Origin: Gottfriedia solisilvae
GTDB taxonomy: Bacteria > Bacillota > Bacilli > Bacillales > Bacillaceae_G
Direction: 5' to 3'
Assembly: GCF_002128405.1 (NCBI RefSeq)
Contig: NZ_NETJ01000001.1
Coordinates: 186,001-250,000 of the forward strand
Length of the DNA: 64,000 nt
A model generated the notes under the pieces. It did not search any database. It was not told where the DNA came from and saw only the letters and a program-made list of their open reading frames with translations. This document shows positions 18,892 to 26,610 of the stretch, piece by piece (within the stretch, counting starts at the first letter, position 1; every line of letters begins with the position of its first letter). A program made the position numbers and the translations under genes.

Positions 18892-18970
18892 TTCAAGTTC
18901 AGTTTTCAAATCTCTGGGTAGTATTTCATAATCTACTAAAGCCATATTAATGCGAATTATCGGAAGTAAG
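18892..18970 (-). repeat. 79-bp segment duplicated at 40702-40780 (copy 1)
   Basis: About 88% identical by eye to 40702-40780, and in both places it directly adjoins an R1 site. On the minus strand both encode the same 3' coding end (LPIIRINMA, then DYEILPRDLKTELE here), reading into R1. The upstream parts differ, as if two cassettes of one gene lost their 5' ends to different events. Confidence 0.7.
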
Positions 18971-19040
18971 ATAGCATATTCCAGGAATTAGCAATAATTT
19001 CTTACATTCTGTATTAACGTATCCTCCCCAAAAAGATTTA

Positions 19041-19250
19041 TTATTCACCACAACATCGGAATGTGAATGATTCATCCGAAATATAATGCAAAATAAAGAT
19101 CGTTTTATCTCTTCGGCCCATCTCACGTAAAGCTGTTGCCAGGCGGTTTTGTCTTGAATAAAAACCGGCCAAGATTCTGAAGTAACGTATTGTGTTTGTG
19201 GATAATTTTAATAGTAATGAAAGTGAGGTATAGTCCAATGAATTCTTCAT
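19041..19250 (-). pseudogene. tnpA: Tn3-family transposase fragment
   Basis: The 69-residue frame contains YFRILAGFYSRQNRLATAL, then REMGRRDKTIFILHYISDE, which matches the C-terminal part of Tn3-family TnpA. Full TnpA has close to 1000 residues, so only a scrap remains, with a divergent ending. Two Tn3-type terminal repeats at 20.2 and 25.55 kb are probably relics of related elements. Confidence 0.75.
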
Positions 19251-19353
19251 TAGTTAATTTCTAAATTTATCAAAGGGGTGAGACCAATGATAAGATAACA
19301 CTTTCACACAAATAACTTTTGGAATGTTCAATACATTTTTCGAGGTGAAAGTG

Positions 19354-20007
19354 ATGAATTTTAAACAAAAATACTCTATGAATGAAAAAAATATAATTAC
19401 TTGGTCTATTCAGCCGAAGTGCACACCATTAGTTCTAAGGAACTGTAATAAATGCGGAAAAAAAAAGGAATTTTATTGTAGTGAACTTTTTAGAATGAAT
19501 GCGAATAAACAAAAAGTAGATGTATGGTTAATTTATAAATGTAATCAATGTGATACTACATGGAACTTAACTATCTTTTCTCGCATTAACCCGGTAGATA
19601 TAGATAAAAGCTTATTTGACAAAATGTCGAGAAATGATAAGGAAACTGCATGGAAATATGCCTTCGATATGGAAACACTTAGAAGTAATCAAGCGGAAGC
19701 AATTTTTAACATTGATTATTTTGCAGAAGGCGAAAACATTGATTTATATAAAAACCTTTCGAAAGAAATTTTTATTAACATTGAGTCACAATATAGCTTT
19801 AATCTTCGCCTAGACAAGTTTCTTAAAGAGAAATTAAACGTTTCAAGAAAAATGCTTTGGAAGATGATAGAATACGGTTTTATACACACAATCCCCGAAG
19901 TTAATATAAGAAAGCATAAAATAAAAGAAAAACAAATCAAAATTATTATGACTAACAATGCACTACAAATGATTAATTCAACTTTCGCATTTGAAAATCA
20001 CCATTAA
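19354..20007 (+). CDS. DUF1062 domain-containing protein
   Basis: The 217-residue protein has two CxxC pairs (NCNKCGKKKEFYC and YKCNQCDTTW) and the DUF1062 signature VDVWLIYKCNQC; the C-terminal part looks like an S4-type RNA-binding helix pair (LRLDKFLKEKLNVSRKMLWKMIEYGFI). Function is unknown. It is on the plus strand, opposite to the cassettes, between Tn3 debris, so it is probably transposon or neighbouring chromosomal cargo. GAGGTGAAAG sets the start at 19354. Confidence 0.75.
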   Translation: MNFKQKYSMNEKNIITWSIQPKCTPLVLRNCNKCGKKKEFYCSELFRMNANKQKVDVWLIYKCNQCDTTWNLTIFSRINPVDIDKSLFDKMSRNDKETAWKYAFDMETLRSNQAEAIFNIDYFAEGENIDLYKNLSKEIFINIESQYSFNLRLDKFLKEKLNVSRKMLWKMIEYGFIHTIPEVNIRKHKIKEKQIKIIMTNNALQMINSTFAFENHH

Positions 20008-20110
20008 ACATCCCTTTTTTTGATTGTGGGGGGCGTTGATTATTATTATTGTCTTTAGGTTTATCTTGAAATTGAGTATTCCACTAAAGTGCGCTTTATT
20101 GATATAACTA

Positions 20111-20154
20111 AAGCCTAATTTCTCACTTATAATACCGAGAAATTAGGCTTTTTT
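20111..20154 (+). terminator. Terminator after the DUF1062 gene
   Basis: AAGCCTAATTTCTC/GAGAAATTAGGCTT plus a T6 run. A closely similar hairpin lies at 25606-25652 in inverse arrangement beside the other Tn3-type repeat. Confidence 0.85.
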
Positions 20155-20168
20155 ATATTTGGTTTTCG

Positions 20169-20205
20169 TTAACGTTGTATATCCGCATTTTCGTGCTTGT
20201 ATCTA
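20169..20205 (-). repeat. Degenerate Tn3-family terminal inverted repeat
   Basis: TTAACGTTGTATATCCGCA followed by TTTTCGTG is the reverse complement of the repeat at 25554-25591 with changes in the outermost bases. The terminal G4 is lost. Confidence 0.65.
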
Positions 20206-20246
20206 TGGATTAAACTGATCCAACTATTTTTACTTAAAACTCTCTA

Positions 20247-20274
20247 ATTGAACTAACGCGCCCGTTAGTTGAAT
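20247..20274 (-). repeat. Array R1 site 6
   Basis: Left arm ATTGAACTAAC, centre GCGCCC, right arm GTTAGTTGAAT. No hairpin or R2 adjoins. It follows the Tn3-type repeat by 40 bp. Confidence 0.75.
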
Positions 20275-20436
20275 TAGTGATTCTATAAAGATTCAATAAT
20301 TATAACGATATCTCTTATTTTTTACGTTCAAATCATATAGTAAAATATTCTAATATCCTAAAAGATTTAATTTTATTAAATCATGTCATGATTTTAAGTA
20401 GTTTAATATATTCAAGTATTTTAAGGAGATTTCAAT

Positions 20437-20767
20437 ATGAAGTTATATAAAAAACTTTCTTTTATTACCATTTTATTTTTAATATTAACTGGTTGTGAGT
20501 TTAGTCTTAATTCCGGTAAGTCTTTAGATACCTCTGATTTAGAATTTAATTCAATGTCTGCAGGTACAGTGTACAGTAGTTAAGTTAAAAGGACTTGATA
20601 AGAAAGTTATGATATATGGTCAAAATCCACTTAGAGTTGCTGATGGAAAAAGGTATAGATATTTAGGCTGTTTCTATCCCGAAGGATATACTTCAGACGA
20701 CGAAAATGTTTTTTTGGGTCCAAAACAGATTGAAAAAGTCTACCATTTAGGTTACAAAAAAAAATAA
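20437..20767 (+). pseudogene. Frameshifted lipoprotein gene
   Basis: An AAGGAG site and the ATG start MKLYKKLSFITILFLILTGC, a lipoprotein signal with Cys 20. The frame stops at 20581. A second frame starting about 20 bp earlier continues VVKLKGLDKKVMIYGQNP to GYKKK and a stop at 20767. One frameshift near 20570 explains both. It lies on the plus strand, opposite to the cassettes. Confidence 0.65.
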
Positions 20768-20817
20768 AAAAGTCCATTGTTGTATAAAGTTTAAGATAAT
20801 ACAACAATGGACTTTTT
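20767..20817. terminator. Long bidirectional terminator hairpin
   Basis: AAAAAGTCCATTGTTGTA pairs perfectly with TACAACAATGGACTTTTT over a 15-nt loop, just after the lipoprotein pseudogene. Confidence 0.85.
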
Positions 20818-20903
20818 AAAATTGAAACATGCTATTTCTTGGGATTTGCGAAGTTGATTCAAGGCAATTACATAAAAAAGAACAATAGAAGAAGTCCCAT
20901 GTT

Positions 20904-20931
20904 GTACAACTAACGCATGCATTAGTTGTAC
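20904..20931 (-). repeat. Array R1 site 7
   Basis: Arms GTACAACTAAC and ATTAGTTGTAC with centre GCATGC. Symmetry extends outward (TTGTACAAC / GTTGTACAA), giving an unusually long palindrome. Confidence 0.75.
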
Positions 20932-20952
20932 AAGGGATTTTAAAATTTTAGT

Positions 20953-21516
20953 TTAATTTACTTTTGCATAGATGCAGGTATCAGTTAGTGTTTTACCGTC
21001 AGCTGAAAGATCTTCATTACGTAATATCCCTTCTAGCTCAAAACCTAGTTTTTCAGGGATCTTACGACTTTTAGTATTTTTAGATTCACATCGTATTTCA
21101 ATCCTTCTAAATTTGAGTAGCTGAAAGCCAAGTTTTGTTAACTCACTTACTGCTTCTGTCATATATCCATTGCCACTAAATTTCGTGTTAATCCAATATC
21201 CAATTTCACATTTAGAAATCTTCCAATTAATTGCGTGAAGGCTAGCAGTTCCTAAAAATTCATTAGTACCCTTATGATAGATAAGATAGCGAAAGCTTTC
21301 TCTTTTCAAAAAATCAATATGGGCATTTCTCAGGAGAATTTCCATTTCTTCAACAGTAGGAATTGACTGGAATAATTGTAACCATTGCTTTAACTCACTA
21401 ATTGAATCCTCAATAGCTGGGTTTACTACATTCCCCTCACCAGCTTGAAGTGGTGCTCGAATAATTAGTCTGTCTGTTTCTATTTGTAACGGAACATCTA
21501 ATAAAATAGGATTCAT
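20953..21516 (-). CDS. GNAT acetyltransferase, RimJ/RimL type
   Basis: The 187-residue protein starts LDVPLQIETDRLIIRAPL and has IGYWINTKFSGNGYMTEAV (acetyl-CoA site) and the RIEIRCESKNTKSRKIPEKLGFELEG ending typical of RimJ/RimL and YdaF-like acetylases. The acceptor is unknown. It is a cassette gene with R1 site 7 21 bp past the stop and GAGGGG before the ATG. Confidence 0.85.
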   Translation of the reverse strand: MNPILLDVPLQIETDRLIIRAPLQAGEGNVVNPAIEDSISELKQWLQLFQSIPTVEEMEILLRNAHIDFLKRESFRYLIYHKGTNEFLGTASLHAINWKISKCEIGYWINTKFSGNGYMTEAVSELTKLGFQLLKFRRIEIRCESKNTKSRKIPEKLGFELEGILRNEDLSADGKTLTDTCIYAKVN

Positions 21517-21560
21517 ATAATTTCCCCTCTCGAAAACTTTAAATTATGACCTAATGAAAC

Positions 21561-21734
21561 TTATATAATAAAAAAAGCTTCATTATTGGTTAACCCTGTC
21601 GCTACAATTTCACAATTACACTGCGGAAGTTTATTAATCGTTGCTCCTCCTAATGCATGCCAGGTATATCCAGAATCACAACATTTTCTTACAACGAAGG
21701 AATCATTTACTTGATATACAGCTATACAGAAAAG
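21561..21734 (-). pseudogene. Start-less remnant of a small Cys-containing protein
   Basis: An open frame of about 57 codons encodes VRKCCDSGYTWHALGGATIN and ends NEAFFII. There is no start codon in frame, although GGGGAGG lies just upstream (21745-21751), so the first codon seems to have been lost by mutation or frameshift. Family unknown. Confidence 0.4.
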
Positions 21735-21808
21735 CTAAGGAACCTCCCCATAATGGTGAATAATAAATATATATTCAATTAATTATCTAGAAAACCTTTT
21801 AAAATTAA

Positions 21809-21888
21809 AACTAAACTGCCAGTTAGTAAAAAAATTGGCTACCAAAGCAGCCATCTAATTGTTCAACTAACGCGCCAGTTAGTTGAAG
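21809..21888 (-). repeat. Array junction 8
   Basis: R2 AACTAAACTGCCAGTTAGT (21809-21827), A7 run, stem TGGCT/AGCCA, R1 at 21861-21888 with centre GCGCCA and right arm GTTAGTTGAAG. Confidence 0.85.
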
Positions 21889-21915
21889 AAGAAGATAACA
21901 CTATCATTCTGAGTG

Positions 21916-22251
21916 TTATTGTTTCCATATAATTAGTAAAATGCGGTTAATTAAGAATACCATTCCAAGAATAATGGCTAAGATTGTTTTATCCGCAACA
22001 TACAAAGCGGATGAGGTAACTCCGAAGATTATTAATTCCAGAATAAACCTGTACGGTTCAGGCATTTTCAACGATGCCTTTGGTGCAATAAATGTCCCCC
22101 ATAATAACGCTAAAAGTAGTGGTGATCCAATACCAAATACAAGTTTTGTATAGAATCTGTTACCAACTTGAAAGCCCCAATAACCTAGCGATATAAGAGC
22201 ACATATTTCTAGAAGAAATCTGATTACTAAATTTACAGACCTTAAGAGCAC
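21916..22251 (-). CDS. YrdB family (DUF2568) membrane protein
   Basis: The 111-residue protein has four hydrophobic segments and the family motif FLLEICALISLGYWGFQVG, then LLWGTFIAPKAS. Function in the family is unknown. GTG start with AAAGGAGTG upstream. It is a cassette gene, R1 28 bp downstream. Confidence 0.75.
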   Translation of the reverse strand: MLLRSVNLVIRFLLEICALISLGYWGFQVGNRFYTKLVFGIGSPLLLALLWGTFIAPKASLKMPEPYRFILELIIFGVTSSALYVADKTILAIILGMVFLINRILLIIWKQ

Positions 22252-22396
22252 TTAAAGAACACTCCTTTTAACACATTTGATTATAAATTAAGTATTAACT
22301 ATAACAGAGCCAAAAAATTAAAAACTAAAGTATACCTTCTAAATATTAGTTAACTTATTATTTTATTCCACTTAATGCCAACAAGTCCATTTCTTA

Positions 22397-22478
22397 TTAA
22401 ATTATCCAGTCCACAAGCACAAAAAAATAGACTGCTGTAACAGCCTTTGTTATACAACTAATGCGCCAGTAGTTGAAT
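22397..22478 (-). repeat. Array junction 9 (R1 with 1-nt deletion)
   Basis: A degenerate R2 (22397-22419), stem GACTGCTG/CAGCCT-type hairpin and R1 at 22451-22478 that reads TACAACTAAT, GCGCCA, GTAGTTGAAT, one base short in the right arm. Confidence 0.7.
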
Positions 22479-22492
22479 AACAAATTTCTACA

Positions 22493-22852
22493 TTAATTCA
22501 CTTTAAGGATGTTCAAATGTTTCGTTGTAGAAATTAAATCTATTTTCTTATTTCCTTTTGTGTATAAAACTGAGGCACCTTCTCTTTTTCCCTTTTTCCA
22601 TCCATTAGCTTTAAGGACTAATTCATATCCAAAAGGTATACCATTTTCTTCTGATGCTGCTGACCAATCGTAACTTATCTCTTCTTCATTTTCCTTAATT
22701 AATTCAGCATTCCGAGGGACAGGGAAGTTATATAAATCTTCTGATGGTAGATATAGAAATTGCAAAATGAAATAGTAAATAACTCCTCCGAACAAGAGCG
22801 TAGCTAAGGCTATTGTCCAATTAACCATTTTCTTCCTAACTTGGTTTGTCAT
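22493..22852 (-). CDS. Hypothetical membrane-anchored protein
   Basis: The 119-residue protein has one N-terminal transmembrane segment (about 10-31) and a soluble domain with YELVLKANGWKKGKREGASVLYTKGNKKIDL. Not recognised. GGAGGCTGCT precedes the ATG. It is a cassette gene between junctions 9 and 10. Confidence 0.65.
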   Translation of the reverse strand: MTNQVRKKMVNWTIALATLLFGGVIYYFILQFLYLPSEDLYNFPVPRNAELIKENEEEISYDWSAASEENGIPFGYELVLKANGWKKGKREGASVLYTKGNKKIDLISTTKHLNILKVN

Positions 22853-22910
22853 AGCAGCCTCCAGTTAAATGTTCTGTTATTTACTTATTCTTCCTGCTTT
22901 ATAGTAATTC

Positions 22911-23005
22911 CTTGTTCAACTAAACTGCCATTTAGCAAAATAGAGGATGATCGAATAATGATCATCCTCTATTTGTTGTACAACTAATGCATGCGTTAGT
23001 TGAAG
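22911..23005 (-). repeat. Array junction 10
   Basis: R2 CTTGTTCAACTAAACTGCC followed by ATTTAGC (22911-22936); perfect 12-bp stem TAGAGGATGATC/GATCATCCTCTA (22941-22971); R1 22978-23005 with centre GCATGC. A textbook full junction. Confidence 0.9.
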
Positions 23006-23316
23006 TGGAAAACCAAAGTATACTCTCCATAAGATTATCTCTATAAGATTATCTCTCTATTTTACTACCAGTTCTGTTAAACACTGATTCTTAGTTAATA
23101 ATCTGATTAAGAGAAAAATTATAATTAAATATTAGTATTTTGAGGTCAAATTTTATATGAGGAAATCAATTTGTATTTAAGGCATAAATTAAAACGCAAC
23201 CTTATAATAACGACATAAAGTTGCGTTTAATAAAATGGATTGGACCAAGAGTTTTTAAGTTCTACACTTTTCACTTCCTACCAAATACCTTAAATTTCTA
23301 CTAGGAAATAGAAAAA
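23006..23316. other. Intergenic region with one terminator
   Basis: No gene seen. AAACGCAAC/GTTGCGTTT (23192-23228) forms a terminator for the DUF1304 gene. TAAGATTATCTCTA is repeated in tandem near 23031-23055. This begins a block of non-cassette genes. Confidence 0.5.
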
Positions 23317-23688
23317 TTAATTAGTAAATAATATGGAAACTATAGCTAAAATAGCAGGTAACCCTTGTTTAAATAAAATTCCTATATTAGCTGTAATAGC
23401 CCCGAACACGGCAGCGATTAAAACGCAAATTAAGAAAAATAACTGAATCGTAGTATTAAATGGGGCAGGGAAAAAATATAACCCAAAAAACAAACCTACT
23501 GCTAAGAAGCCATTATATAGCCCCTGATTAGCAAATAATATTTTAACCCTTGGATTTTGAAGGAAATCTTCAGTCATTTTAAATGTTTTTTGTGCTACTT
23601 TAGTTGTTGAAAAAAACATTTCTAAAAACATAATATATATGTGTTCAACTGCCACAAATAAAGTAAAAAACGTTGCTAATACTTTCAT
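23317..23688 (-). CDS. DUF1304 family membrane protein
   Basis: The 123-residue protein (MKVLATFFTLFVAVEHIYIMFLEMF) has four hydrophobic segments and the ANQGLYNGFLAVGL motif of the DUF1304 family. Function is unknown. AAGGATG fixes the start at 23688. The following genes up to 25290 are on the same strand without R1 sites, so this is probably an ordinary chromosomal block. Confidence 0.8.
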   Translation of the reverse strand: MKVLATFFTLFVAVEHIYIMFLEMFFSTTKVAQKTFKMTEDFLQNPRVKILFANQGLYNGFLAVGLFFGLYFFPAPFNTTIQLFFLICVLIAAVFGAITANIGILFKQGLPAILAIVSILFTN

Positions 23689-23795
23689 ATATATCATCCT
23701 TATCAAATAAACATTTTTTTATTTTAACTATTTTGAACTTAATGTTATTATCGATTAATCTATAAGAAAAATTAATTTAATTGTTGAGTAGTTAG

Positions 23796-24092
23796 TTAAT
23801 CTTTTAAAAGGCGACCATCAAATATTTTTATTTTAAGTGGCGCCACAAAATAATCCTTTGCTTTGGTAACAAAAGATGTGAAATGCTCACTTTTATTATG
23901 ACTTTCAACCGCTACCATATCTTCCCATACTTCTACCATGGTAAATATATTATCTTTTTCTATTTCTTTATACAAATTGTAAGAGATATTTCCATTTTCT
24001 TTTCTTGAATTTTTAACAAGATCACTTATATCTTTTAAAAAATTTTCTTCCTTTGTTTTGTTTAAATGAAATTCAGCATGAATAATAATCAA
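23796..24092 (-). CDS. Antibiotic biosynthesis monooxygenase (ABM) domain protein
   Basis: The protein of about 98 residues has the ferredoxin-like ABM pattern (HAEFHLNKTKEENFLKDI, NISYNLYKEIEKDNIFTMVEVWEDMVAVESHNKSEHF). Such proteins oxidise quinol-like compounds or act as YgiN-type quinol monooxygenases. The TTG at 24092 is favoured over 24107 by family alignment. The sequence around the stop (GTTAGTTAAT, about 23785-23797) looks like a worn R1 right arm. Confidence 0.75.
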   Translation of the reverse strand: MIIIHAEFHLNKTKEENFLKDISDLVKNSRKENGNISYNLYKEIEKDNIFTMVEVWEDMVAVESHNKSEHFTSFVTKAKDYFVAPLKIKIFDGRLLKD

Positions 24093-24180
24093 AATAATAA
24101 CCCTCAACTTTCAATATAATATCAAATTAGTGACAACGTTGATTTCAATTAAAATCAACGTTGTCATTCATCTAATTAAA

Positions 24181-24819
24181 TTACTTCCAATGTGCAATCT
24201 TGTTTATTGGAAGTCGAACGGATTTATAGCCACTATCAGCAGCTTTTCCAATTGAAACAAGCATAACTGGTACATAACGGTCTTTATCTAAACCAAACGC
24301 TTCTGCAATTTTATCTTTTTCAAAACCACCGATTGGACAAGTGTCATATCCATGAGCGCGTGCCACTAGCATTAATTGCATAGCTACTAGCCCACCATCA
24401 ATTAAGACAGTTTCTTTATTAACTTGGGAATCTAATGTTGAAAAATGATCTGTAAGAGCACTCATTTGTCTTTCTTTAACTTCTTTAGGCATATAACCAA
24501 GTTCAACGGCTTTGCTGTAAATTTCCTCACCATATTCAAAATTGTTTAAATCGCCAAATAAAGCAATCACTGCTGAAGATGTTTCTACTTGAGAATTATT
24601 GAAACGCGCAAGTGGTGCTAGTTTTTCTTTTCCTTGATCACTTTCAATGACAAGAAAACGCCATGGTTGCATATTAACTGAAGAAGGCGCTAGTGATGCT
24701 TCTGTAAGAATTTCTGTCATTTCTTCTTTGCTTATTTTTACTGAGGCGTCATAGTTACGAATTGCACGACGTCCAGTTAAGATTTCTTTAAAGTCATTTG
24801 TTAATTGTGTTGTAATCAT
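24181..24819 (-). CDS. Nitroreductase family protein (YdgI-like)
   Basis: The 212-residue FMN enzyme has the RRAIRNYD N-terminus, EASLAPSSVNMQPWRFLVI and the GYDTCPIGGFEKDKIAEAFGL region. It reduces nitro or quinone substrates with NAD(P)H. It lies next to a MarR regulator, as in the B. subtilis ydgJ-ydgI pair. Confidence 0.88.
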   Translation of the reverse strand: MITTQLTNDFKEILTGRRAIRNYDASVKISKEEMTEILTEASLAPSSVNMQPWRFLVIESDQGKEKLAPLARFNNSQVETSSAVIALFGDLNNFEYGEEIYSKAVELGYMPKEVKERQMSALTDHFSTLDSQVNKETVLIDGGLVAMQLMLVARAHGYDTCPIGGFEKDKIAEAFGLDKDRYVPVMLVSIGKAADSGYKSVRLPINKIAHWK

Positions 24820-24861
24820 AGTTGATTTACTCCATTTATCTTATTTTAGTTAGTCCACTTT

Positions 24862-25290
24862 TTAAATCTCTTTTATGTTGAACTGAATACGATTTAGCAT
24901 TCCAATTATTGTTTCCATTTCCTCTTCGCTAAATTCGTTTAGCATTGAAGCAACGAAAAGGTCTTTTTCTTCTTGATACGAGCTTATTTTTTGACGTCCA
25001 TAATCTGTAAGCTGTACAAGAGTGACTCTGTTGTCACTTGTTTTTTTACGTCTTATGATCATTTCACTCGCTTCAAGTTGTTTTAAATGCCGAGTAATTG
25101 CAGCATTATCAACATCTAACTCTTTTTGAAGCTCTTGTTGACTCAATTCCTCTACTTGATAAAGCTGATGCAACAGTTCTAGTCTTGTTTGACTAACGCC
25201 TGTACATCCAGAAAATTTAGAATTAATTTCTTTGTTAAGAAAATGCAATTTATATAAAATTAACGAACCCATAGAGCACGAATTAACCAA
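24862..25290 (-). CDS. MarR family regulator (YdgJ-like)
   Basis: The 142-residue winged-helix protein has SQQELQKELDVDNAAITRHLKQLEASEMIIRRK and DNRVTLVQLTDYGRQ in the wing. TTG start with AAGGGGG. It probably controls the downstream nitroreductase and itself through the dyad at 25321-25353. Confidence 0.85.
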   Translation of the reverse strand: MVNSCSMGSLILYKLHFLNKEINSKFSGCTGVSQTRLELLHQLYQVEELSQQELQKELDVDNAAITRHLKQLEASEMIIRRKKTSDNRVTLVQLTDYGRQKISSYQEEKDLFVASMLNEFSEEEMETIIGMLNRIQFNIKEI

Positions 25291-25320
25291 TAAGTTACCC
25301 CCTTTTATATATTATAAAAA

Positions 25321-25353
25321 TGTTTGATGTATCAATCATTGATATATCAAACA
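25321..25353. promoter_or_regulatory. MarR operator dyad
   Basis: TGTTTGATGTATCAAT and ATTGATATATCAAACA form a 33-bp dyad with one mismatch, centred about 47 bp upstream of the MarR start. It contains two TTGATNTATCAA sub-dyads. Confidence 0.75.
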
Positions 25354-25553
25354 TTATAATGCTATAAAAAATTAAATTCAACTATTTTATTTTTATGAGG
25401 TTAAACACCTTGTTCTCTTTAATATTATTCTTCATTTTTTTAAAACCATTAAAAAAAGAGGAAATGAAATTTTTATTGATGCAACAAAACAGCAATGTTA
25501 TTAATTTGTAACAAGTATAATGAATAGTTGGTTTCCAAAAATAGCCCCATAAT

Positions 25554-25591
25554 GGGGTAGCGTCAGGAAAATGCGGATTTACAACGTTAAG
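25554..25591 (+). repeat. Tn3-family (Tn1546-like) terminal inverted repeat, 38 bp
   Basis: GGGGTAGCGTCAGGAAAATG continuing CGGATTTACAACGTTAAG matches, as I recall it, the terminal repeat of Tn1546-type transposons almost base for base. It points rightwards into 25.6 kb, but no transposase follows, so it is a solitary end. A degenerate partner in inverse orientation is at 20169-20205. Confidence 0.75.
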
Positions 25592-25605
25592 GAAATTACA
25601 ATATT

Positions 25606-25652
25606 AAAAAGCCCAATTTCTCAGCATTAAAATTGAGAAATTGGACTTTTTT
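25606..25652. terminator. Hairpin next to the Tn3-type end
   Basis: AAGCCCAATTTCTCA/TGAGAAATTGGACTT with A and T runs. It is nearly the same hairpin as at 20111-20154, so the two Tn3-type ends carry a shared flank of about 100 bp. Confidence 0.75.
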
Positions 25653-25686
25653 CGTTACTCCGGAAAAGCGCCCTTTATTTTAGGAA

Positions 25687-25803
25687 CTAAAGTTCTTTAT
25701 TCATTGAAACAACTTTAATATTTATACCATTTGGTTTATGTACAACTTCTTCATCGTATACAGCATAACCTAAGGAACTACTCAATGGCTCCCGTGTTAT
25801 GAA
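25687..25803 (-). pseudogene. 3' fragment of an unidentified gene
   Basis: The open frame TREPLSSSLGYAVYDEEVVH then KPNGINIKVVSMNKEL ends at a TAG but lacks a start and ribosome binding site. It looks like a C-terminal remnant next to the Tn3-type end. Confidence 0.4.
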
Positions 25804-25822
25804 ATTAAAATTGATCCAAAGT

Positions 25823-26320
25823 TTAGACTGGATATCCTCCGGTTGGTGGTGGCCAAGCTCTAAATAATCTGCGTATTAGCACGATTTCACCTAAATGATA
25901 GGAGTTGTGAGATGCAATATTACGTAGTACACCACCTGGTGATTCGCCTGGCCATTTCTCCAATGATTTGTCCAATTGAACAGTTTGTGCAATCGAACAT
26001 GCCTGTTCTATCCCTTGAAGAAAATTCTGAATAACCTGTTTCCACTCTTCCTCATTATTTGGCCCATCTTCAACAGGCCAGCTTTCTTTTACATCGGAAG
26101 GTAATTCAGGCTTATCTCCTTGTGCGAACAATAAGAGAAATTCTTGCCAGTATGTCATGTGTTTGACTAATTGATAAATAGTATAAGGTAGCTCTTCTAT
26201 TCTTTTCCCCGCAAGATCCATTTTTATATCCAACAAAGCATTCTTGATAGGAAGATGACCTCGTTCTCCTCTTAACGATTTTATTAATGTGTCACTAAAC
26301 GCTTTATTTGATTGCTCCAT
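25823..26320 (-). CDS. DinB-like (DUF664) damage-inducible family protein
   Basis: The 165-residue four-helix protein has the metal-binding His pattern: H in LVKHMTYWQEFLLLF and the HNSYHLGEIVLIRRL ending with two His. Members act as thiol S-transferases, for example with bacillithiol; the substrate is unknown. GGGAGTCGG sets the start at 26320 (MEQSNKAF). Confidence 0.8.
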   Translation of the reverse strand: MEQSNKAFSDTLIKSLRGERGHLPIKNALLDIKMDLAGKRIEELPYTIYQLVKHMTYWQEFLLLFAQGDKPELPSDVKESWPVEDGPNNEEEWKQVIQNFLQGIEQACSIAQTVQLDKSLEKWPGESPGGVLRNIASHNSYHLGEIVLIRRLFRAWPPPTGGYPV

Positions 26321-26500
26321 AAAACCGACTCCCAACATTTTTATTCTAATTTACTATATTCAAATTGAATTTTTCATCTAAACCATAAGTTGATAAAGGA
26401 CCCCATCTTTAAATAATTACAGTACATCTTTATTTTTTTATTATACTGATTAGAGTAAACTCTAAGTCAATAGATAAATGAATGATAAATCTTTTACTCC

Positions 26501-26588
26501 TTCTTTATCTAATCTGCCATTTAGCGCATTAAAAAAATGGACTAAATAGTCGATCATAATGTTCAACTAACGCACTTGTTAGTTATAC
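26501..26588 (-). repeat. Array junction 11
   Basis: R2 TCTAATCTGCCATTTAGCGC in 26501-26528, A7 run, stem GACT/AGTC hairpin (26537-26555), R1 26561-26588 with centre GCACTT and right arm GTTAGTTATAC. Confidence 0.85.
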
Positions 26589-26610
26589 GAAAATTTATCA
26601 TGTTAAGTTA

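Noticed and set aside
23781-23797. A decayed R1 at the stop of the monooxygenase gene.
   Set aside because: Only the GTTAGTTAAT right arm is visible, which is not enough to call a site.
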